The notes beneath the pieces were generated by a model. It had not been told where the DNA came from and searched no databases. It worked only from the letters and a program-made list of their open reading frames with translations. Positions 1 to 5,311 of a DNA stretch of 8,118 bases are shown here, piece by piece. Numbering within the stretch: the stretch's first letter is position 1; every line of letters begins with the position of its first letter. The stretch is from Flectobacillus sp. (GTDB lineage Bacteria; Bacteroidota; Bacteroidia; Cytophagales; Spirosomataceae): positions 1 to 8,118 of the forward strand of contig JARXAV010000345.1 in assembly GCA_029865665.1 (NCBI GenBank), read 5' to 3'. The position numbers and the translations under genes are program-made.

Positions 1-1017
1 CAGATAGACAGCAGAAGCTTGCGTTTTGAGCAGTATTGCCATCAGCAGATAAGCGATTGCTAATGAAATAGAACCAAAGAGCATTAAGGGCTTGCGTCCA
101 AGTTTATCTACCATAAACATAGCGGCGATGGTAAAAACCACATTGACAACCCCAATAGCCACCGTTTCAAAAAGTTGTCTATTCAAATCAGCACCTACGG
201 TTTCAAAAATAATGGCCATATAATTAAAGACCACGTTAATCCCACATAGTTGCTGAAAAACAGCCAAGCCAATGCCAACATAAAGCACAGCCATATTACG
301 CTTACTAAAAATAGACTCCTTGGAATCGCTGCTAACATCCTGATGCTTTGCTGTTTGAGCAAGTGTTAAGGCTGTAAATGATTCGCCTCCAATACGATTT
401 AAAATCGTAATTGCTTTTGCTTTTTGATTGTTGAGTAATAACCATCGAGGACTCTCAGGCAACCAACATAACCCCAGCAAAAAACCTAAGGAAGGCACAA
501 GCCCCAATCCAAACATCCAACGCCACGCATTTTCGCCTATGTCTGCGATAGCATAATTTACTAAATTGGTAATTAAAATCCCAAAAACAATCGTAAGCTG
601 ATTGATAGAAACATTGCGTCCTCTGATAGAAGCAGGAGAGACTTCGGCGATGTATAAAGGGCTTAACATCGAGGCCATTCCCACTCCGATTCCTGCCATA
701 AATCGCATGATCATAAAGAAGAACAAGGAGTCAGCCAAGGCCATTCCGAGCGAAGAGATAGCAAAAATACTAGCGGACAACATTAACGAAGGCTTTCTTC
801 CAAAACGCTCGCCCATTCTTCCTGCAATCACACAGCCTACCATACAACCTAAGGCAAGAATTCCTGTGAGAAAGCCTTCCCACCAAGCATTCAACTCAAA
901 AAAATGTTTTAAAAAGGGCAATGTTCCCGCAATCACGGCAAAATCGAATCCGAAAAGATAACCACCCAAGGCAGATATAATAGATATCAAGAGGGTATAT
1001 CGTGAGTTATTATTCAT
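1..1017 (-). CDS. Sugar-porter family MFS transporter, probable H+/sugar symporter (C-terminus cut by window edge)
   Basis: Inner-membrane carrier expected to import a monosaccharide, probably with a proton. I translated 339 residues from the ATG at 1017 to the window edge; family members have about 440-490, so roughly the last three of twelve transmembrane segments are missing. Sugar-porter hallmarks are all in place: GGYLFGFD near 18-25, GRMGERFGRKP at 66-76 (loop 2-3), RFMAGIGVGMASMLSPLYIAEVSPASIRG at 105-133, PESPRWLL at 187-194, QQLCGINVVFNY at 255-266 and VDKLGRKPL at 303-311. From recalled E. coli XylE, D25 and R105 match the coupling pair D27/R133, and Q140, Q255, Q256, N261 and N292 match the sugar-binding residues Q168, Q288, Q289, N294 and N325. 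XylE Y298 is replaced by N265. The match to XylE is close, but substrate (xylose, glucose, galactose, arabinose or other) cannot be read from this. The gene is divergent from an AraC-type regulator, a common arrangement for an inducible transporter. Confidence 0.95.
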   Translation of the reverse strand, partial: MNNNSRYTLLISIISALGGYLFGFDFAVIAGTLPFLKHFFELNAWWEGFLTGILALGCMVGCVIAGRMGERFGRKPSLMLSASIFAISSLGMALADSLFFFMIMRFMAGIGVGMASMLSPLYIAEVSPASIRGRNVSINQLTIVFGILITNLVNYAIADIGENAWRWMFGLGLVPSLGFLLGLCWLPESPRWLLLNNQKAKAITILNRIGGESFTALTLAQTAKHQDVSSDSKESIFSKRNMAVLYVGIGLAVFQQLCGINVVFNYMAIIFETVGADLNRQLFETVAIGVVNVVFTIAAMFMVDKLGRKPLMLFGSISLAIAYLLMAILLKTQASAVYL

Positions 1018-1085
1018 AATGAAACCGTATTTATTAAAATTTAAGACTATTTTTGGCACTAGAAATCATCCTAATCGTGTATTCA
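1018..1085. promoter_or_regulatory. Divergent intergenic region between the MFS transporter and the AraC regulator
   Basis: This 68-bp AT-rich spacer must hold the 5' signals of both divergent genes, unless the transporter is also read from further upstream. The rightward promoter box is listed separately. For the leftward transporter I found only a one-mismatch version of the -7 box (TAAATTTT on the minus strand, about 1036-1043), which I do not call. There is no Shine-Dalgarno sequence before either start, as is usual in Bacteroidota. The regulator would be expected to bind here, but no convincing direct repeat or palindrome can be assigned by eye. Confidence 0.6.
1048..1055 (+). promoter_or_regulatory. 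Candidate Bacteroidota-type -7 promoter element (TAnnTTTG) for the AraC regulator
   Basis: The bases TATTTTTG match the Bacteroidota primary sigma factor -7 consensus TAnnTTTG at every fixed position. They lie 30 bases before the preferred ATG at 1086, which would leave a leader of about 20-25 bases. A -33 TTTG or TTG element is not visible at the expected distance, near 1028. The promoter may therefore be weak or need an activator, or the match may be chance in AT-rich DNA. Confidence 0.45.
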
Positions 1086-1964
1086 ATGTTGAAAAAAAGT
1101 GAGGGATTTATTGGACAGCGTTCATTTGTATTGCCCAATCATGTAATCCATTTGAATCAAACACATCCTCTTTGTCAGGGGCTTTATATCACGGATATTG
1201 GTTACTATCCGAATGCGGCATTTCATGTACGGGAGCGTCCTAATGGCTCTGAACAATATATCTTCATTTACTGTGTCGCTGGCGAAGGCTGGTATTCGGT
1301 TAATGGTCAGAAAAATAGCGTAAAAGCCAATCAATTTTTCATTATTCCTGCCCATACAGCACACGAATACGGAGCCGATACTCGTAACCCTTGGAGTATT
1401 TATTGGGTTCATTTTTCGGGAACGAGTGCAGCTGCCTATGTTCACTACATGTATCCCTCTCAAACGGGTTTTAGCCCTCTCAATGTGGCGGTCGATAATG
1501 GCTATCATTTAAAATTTAACGACCTGATTTCCCATATTGAAATGTCGTATAATGAAGACAATGTCATTTACGCCAATATTGGTTTAGGACATTACCTGAG
1601 TTCTTTCAAAGATGCGGTCTATAATCCTTCCAGAAAAAATCAATCAGAAACAGACCCTGTTAGTCAGGTCATTCATTTTATGAAAGAGCATCTTTCTGAA
1701 TCCCTTTCCTTAGAGCAACTCGCCGAAGTAGCGGGTATGTCTGCCTCTAATTTATCGCTCGTTTTCCGTCAAAAACTACAGAGTTCACCCATTCATTTTT
1801 TCACTTTTCTAAAAATACAACGTGCTTGTTATTTATTAGAATTTACTAACCTTAGAATAAAAGAGGTCGCCTACCAAATTGGTTATAACGACCCCTTTCA
1901 TTTCAGTCGAGTTTTTACCAACATTATGGGAAAATCACCTCGAACTTTTAGAAAAAATGGATAA
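1086..1964 (+). CDS. AraC-family transcriptional regulator with N-terminal cupin sensor domain
   Basis: A 292-residue cytoplasmic DNA-binding regulator, probably a sugar-responsive activator. The N-terminal part (about 30-125) is an AraC-type cupin ligand-binding domain, with the run EGWYSVNG near 67-74, FFIIPAHTAHEYG near 84-96 and SIYWVHFSG near 104-112. The C-terminal part (about 193-290) is the double helix-turn-helix domain. The first HTH is LSLEQLAEVAGMSASNLSLVF (about 207-227). The second is LRIKEVAYQIGYNDPFHFSRVF (about 256-277), ending in the typical GKSPRTFRK. I prefer the ATG at 1086 over the in-frame TTG at 1053. The resulting MLKKSEGFIGQR opening resembles Bacteroidota homologues, and the TTG lies inside the candidate -7 box. 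It is divergent from the MFS gene and convergent, with a 6-base gap, with the DUF5107 gene, so the natural targets are the shared upstream region and perhaps the GH2 operon promoter beyond the window. The effector is unknown. Confidence 0.93.
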   Translation: MLKKSEGFIGQRSFVLPNHVIHLNQTHPLCQGLYITDIGYYPNAAFHVRERPNGSEQYIFIYCVAGEGWYSVNGQKNSVKANQFFIIPAHTAHEYGADTRNPWSIYWVHFSGTSAAAYVHYMYPSQTGFSPLNVAVDNGYHLKFNDLISHIEMSYNEDNVIYANIGLGHYLSSFKDAVYNPSRKNQSETDPVSQVIHFMKEHLSESLSLEQLAEVAGMSASNLSLVFRQKLQSSPIHFFTFLKIQRACYLLEFTNLRIKEVAYQIGYNDPFHFSRVFTNIMGKSPRTFRKNG

Positions 1965-1970
1965 CATCAA
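1965..1970. other. Six-base convergent gene junction without a visible terminator
   Basis: The TAA of the regulator ends at 1964 and the TAG of the DUF5107 gene begins, on the other strand, at 1973-1971. I looked for a GC-rich stem followed by a T-run on either strand between about 1920 and 2030 and found none that I trust. Transcripts of both genes probably run into each other's coding region, or termination is Rho-dependent. Confidence 0.6.
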
Positions 1971-4900
1971 CTATCCTAGTACCTCTACGGAAGTCAAAAA
2001 GTGAATCATTTTGTCATGTTCTAAAACACCTTGATGATTGATATTCAACAAACTAGCTTGATTAAACAGGTTTTTAGCTTCTTCCTGATTACCTTTCCCT
2101 AAATGTCCTAAAGCCATTAAATAGAGGCAATGAACTCGATTTCGTTCGTTAAGGTCTGCATCAAAAACTAATAAATCTGGCAGTGAAACAGCAAAATAAT
2201 CTATCTTAATTTCATCGTTTAAATGCTCCTGTCCAAATCGGATTAATCGTTCAAAAATCGCTGTTGCTTTCTCTGGATGCCCTAGTTTTATCCATGCTAA
2301 CCCTTGATAGAAGATTTTATCTGGTTGTGGGTCATTATAGAAAATAGCTTGTACAGGCTCTGCAATTCCTTGTGTTGCTAGTCGGTAAAACGCCTCGGCA
2401 GTAGGACTGTCACCTTTCAATTCATACACCAGTCCCTTCAAATAATGAATATCGTTTTCTTGCGTACCCAGCAGTTTTCCCTCGCCCAGATTATGCGGAT
2501 ATGCTTCGGTTTCCTGCAAATAAATAAGGGCAATATCGTAGTGTTTGGCTAAAATAGCCTGTTTAGCCAATGCAATGTGTGTGAGCAAATATTGCCCTAC
2601 AACTTTTCCTTCCCCCCCTTCCCAAGGGTGAAAATTGCGTGCAGCCAGTAAGTCTTTTGCTCCCTGATAGTATTCTGTTTGATTCAATAGGGTCACTAAC
2701 TCCAAGTATAAATCATCTCGCTGAAAGGTAATTTCTTTCTGACTAAGTAGTAAATTCAATCGTTTTTGTGGAGACGTATTTATTTTTTTGTGTAATTGGT
2801 CAAACTCCATTAACACACGAGCATCCGATTTATCTAGTTGATATGCGGTAGTTAAAGCATCCACAGCTTTCTCTATATGATGTTCTTTGTTATGATACGC
2901 CAAGGATAAATTCCGAAATGCCGTAGGAAATTGAGGTTTTAGCAAAGTCGTTTTTTCCCAACAAGCTACCGCCTCTTTATCTTGTCGATTCGCATACCAG
3001 AAATTTCCTAAGTAATAAAACAGGTTTCCATCTTCTGGAGACCAGTCAGTTGCCCATCTTAATATGTTCAACTCAACCAGACGGTTCGGAAATACTTTGT
3101 CAGGATTAGCCTGTTGAGCTTTCATCAACCATTGTTTTATTTCCGTTTGTTGATTCATTTTCGAAGCGATAAATGCCAGAAAATAATACACAATTGGATA
3201 AGGCTCTTGTGCTTCGTCCAGATATACCTTTAGCAATTGCTGTGCTTCCTGATACATTCCAGCCTGCAAATAGTCAGCGGTATATTCTAAATAGGTATGT
3301 ACATTGCCTCTCATTAGCTTTTTGAATGCCTGTAATTTCTCCTCTTGTTCAGTTGCATCGCTCAAAAGATAGTCTTCAAAAAGGCAACCCATCGAAAATT
3401 TATCAAACTGAATACTTTCCTTAATAAGTGCTAAGGCATCCTTCGTTTTGCCCAATTTCCTCAACAAAGCTACCTTGAGATGTCGAGCATTATGCCCCTT
3501 CCAATTGCGATAAAGCGAATCGCTCACAAGTTCGAGAGCAACCTCCCATTCCTGCTTCATAGCAGCTAGTTTAGCCAATTCTAAAAAGGCAACATCTTGC
3601 CAAGCTGCACTCCAAGTAGCTTTATAAAAAACTTCATAGGCAGCTTCATTTTCATCTAACTGCTTCAAACACAAGCCTAAATTATAGTAGGCTTCACTGT
3701 CGTAGGGGTTCGGATTACGAGCTGTTTGTGTTTGTATCGCTTTTTCAAAATAAGGTTTTGCCTCACTAAATTTCCCTCTTTTATAGAACCAACTCCCCAT
3801 TGCATTATTACAACGGATGTCCTTTTCGTCTCTTCGTAATGCTTCTTGATAATAATCTGTTGCTAAATACGTAGCATGACGATACTGCTCAATGTGCTGT
3901 CCTGTTAAGAATAGTTGCTCGTTATTTTCTACTTCCGTCGGTGCTTTTGCTGCCATCGCAGGTTCTGGCAATGTTACTTCTTTTCGAGTTTCTGGAACAT
4001 AGCTAACCAATTCTTTTCCCTCCTGATTCAGCACACGGTAATGCAATTTTTCGATGTCAACACACGAGAAATCTACCAACTCATCAAAGGTATCAGCGGG
4101 AGACAAATCAACTATTTTCTCAAAAATAAGTTCATTGTCGTACTTCAATTGAATACGTGCTTGATGCTCCTCTGTTGTGGTATAGGCCATTAATCGAATG
4201 CTATTCTCCTTCACTTCGAGATTAACAGCCGCCTCTTTCGTCGCATTTTTAACCTGACCAATGTGGCTATAAGGCATAAAATACTGAACAAAACGGCGTT
4301 CTTCATTTGGCATAATCCATGAAAAATCAGGCTGATTGTCGGTAAACACACCAGTCATCAATTCAATATAGGAGCCGTCTTCGTCCGTTAAATTTCGATC
4401 CCAAGCATATCCAAATTCCCCATTTCCCCATGTCCATTGTTTTTTACCAGGCGATACATGGTGGTTGGCGACGTGTAATAAGCCTGCCTGCGTATCATTT
4501 TCATAGCCCCCCATAAAGTCATATTTCGATTTTATGGCCATGTAAGAAGTTGGAACTGGGATATTTTTATAGCCAGAAATATCCGTCCCTGGTGAATAAT
4601 CAATTTTGTAATACGTTCCCGTAGCAATCGGAAACGAAGACACATCCCGTTTTCCGTGGTCAAAAACAGCATACACATCAGGTGGAAATACCGATTGATA
4701 GTCGTCATTGACCTTTACAGCAGGATTAGCCCACCACAAGAAAGTCTGTGGTAAATTGGTTCTATTGTATAAAACCCCTTTAATTTCGAGATACGCTCTG
4801 TCTGGATGAAGTGTAAAACCTGCCATTCCTTTGGTAGAAAACATCCGTTCTACCTCACTTACCCAAATCGTTTTAGAGCCGTCTTCGTGATGCTCTAAGG

Positions 4901-5300
4901 TAAAATCAACAGGTTCAAAAGTACTTGGACGGTGATGCTGAGGCCAGTTAAACTCAATTCCTCCCGAAATCCACGGCCCTGTTAATCCCACCAATGCAGG
5001 TTTAATTACTTGGTTGTAATACACAAAATGGCGTTGTCTTACCTTATCATAAGCCATTTGAATACGTCCTCCCAATTCAGGTAAAACCATAATTTTGAGG
5101 TACTTATTTTCAAGAAAAAGAGCTTGATATGCCTTATCTTCTTTGGTATCTTCAATTTTTTCAATGACCGCATGTGGATATACGACACCGCTGCTACCTT
5201 GATAAACTCTTTTCTCTAAAAACATGGGATTCTTTTCCGAATCACCAATGTTATACGTGGGTATAATGACGGTTTCTTCCCAAACACTTACTGACTGCAT
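1971..5300 (-). CDS. DUF5107 domain protein fused to a long tetratricopeptide-repeat region
   Basis: A 1,109-residue protein of unproven biochemical function. Residues about 1-350 match my memory of the DUF5107 family (Pfam PF17128), which I take to be a galactose-mutarotase-like beta-sandwich. Visible motifs are LPELGGRI at 73-80, GPWISGGIEFNWPQHHRP at 108-124, FLWWANPAVKVNDDYQSVFP at 187-206, QWTWGNGEFGYAWDRN at 288-303 and the segment 310-343, YIELMTGVFTDNQPDF then ending QYFMPY. Residues about 355-440 look like a short beta-rich linker domain. From about 465 to the end are many TPR-like helical pairs, for example near 475-522 (ending KPYFEKAIQ), 535-563 (SEAYYNLGLCLKQL), 757-822 and 995-1083. 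No signal peptide or membrane segment is seen, so it is probably cytoplasmic. The ATG at 5300 lies 11 bases after the GH2 stop, in an AT-rich gap without a Shine-Dalgarno site, which indicates co-transcription. Homologues are, to my recollection, common in Bacteroidota sugar loci. A role as a sugar epimerase-like, lytic or hydrolytic enzyme, or as a sugar-binding scaffold, is inference. Confidence 0.88.
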   Translation of the reverse strand: MQSVSVWEETVIIPTYNIGDSEKNPMFLEKRVYQGSSGVVYPHAVIEKIEDTKEDKAYQALFLENKYLKIMVLPELGGRIQMAYDKVRQRHFVYYNQVIKPALVGLTGPWISGGIEFNWPQHHRPSTFEPVDFTLEHHEDGSKTIWVSEVERMFSTKGMAGFTLHPDRAYLEIKGVLYNRTNLPQTFLWWANPAVKVNDDYQSVFPPDVYAVFDHGKRDVSSFPIATGTYYKIDYSPGTDISGYKNIPVPTSYMAIKSKYDFMGGYENDTQAGLLHVANHHVSPGKKQWTWGNGEFGYAWDRNLTDEDGSYIELMTGVFTDNQPDFSWIMPNEERRFVQYFMPYSHIGQVKNATKEAAVNLEVKENSIRLMAYTTTEEHQARIQLKYDNELIFEKIVDLSPADTFDELVDFSCVDIEKLHYRVLNQEGKELVSYVPETRKEVTLPEPAMAAKAPTEVENNEQLFLTGQHIEQYRHATYLATDYYQEALRRDEKDIRCNNAMGSWFYKRGKFSEAKPYFEKAIQTQTARNPNPYDSEAYYNLGLCLKQLDENEAAYEVFYKATWSAAWQDVAFLELAKLAAMKQEWEVALELVSDSLYRNWKGHNARHLKVALLRKLGKTKDALALIKESIQFDKFSMGCLFEDYLLSDATEQEEKLQAFKKLMRGNVHTYLEYTADYLQAGMYQEAQQLLKVYLDEAQEPYPIVYYFLAFIASKMNQQTEIKQWLMKAQQANPDKVFPNRLVELNILRWATDWSPEDGNLFYYLGNFWYANRQDKEAVACWEKTTLLKPQFPTAFRNLSLAYHNKEHHIEKAVDALTTAYQLDKSDARVLMEFDQLHKKINTSPQKRLNLLLSQKEITFQRDDLYLELVTLLNQTEYYQGAKDLLAARNFHPWEGGEGKVVGQYLLTHIALAKQAILAKHYDIALIYLQETEAYPHNLGEGKLLGTQENDIHYLKGLVYELKGDSPTAEAFYRLATQGIAEPVQAIFYNDPQPDKIFYQGLAWIKLGHPEKATAIFERLIRFGQEHLNDEIKIDYFAVSLPDLLVFDADLNERNRVHCLYLMALGHLGKGNQEEAKNLFNQASLLNINHQGVLEHDKMIHFLTSVEVLG

Positions 5301-5311
5301 ATAATAAAATT
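5301..5311 (-). other. Short intra-operon junction between GH2 and DUF5107 genes
   Basis: Only 11 bases, nearly all A or T, separate the GH2 stop (TAA, 5314-5312) from the DUF5107 start (ATG, 5300-5298). This leaves no room for a promoter or terminator, so the two genes are almost certainly translated from one mRNA. No purine-rich ribosome binding site is present; an unstructured AT-rich leader is the usual Bacteroidota substitute. Confidence 0.7.

Noticed and set aside
602..961. Open frame of 119 codons on the + strand
   Set aside because: It lies wholly antisense to the well-supported MFS gene, and its product is low-complexity, rich in Ile, Pro and Lys, with no recognisable domain.
1032..1042. 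AT-rich near-palindrome in the divergent intergenic region, considered as a regulator operator
   Set aside because: It is not an exact inverted repeat and is made only of A and T. AraC-family proteins usually bind direct repeats, and such a motif is expected by chance here.
1122..1508. Open frame of 128 codons on the - strand
   Set aside because: It is antisense to the cupin domain of the AraC regulator and its product resembles no family I know; it is a shadow frame.
1996..2014. Possible hairpin near the convergent gene ends, considered as a bidirectional terminator
   Set aside because: The paired bases are mostly A-T with a loop too small to form, and it lies inside the DUF5107 coding end; it is not a credible intrinsic terminator.
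3915..4193. Open frame of 92 codons on the + strand
   Set aside because: It is antisense within the DUF5107 gene, and its Phe- and Cys-rich product is typical of reversed coding sequence.
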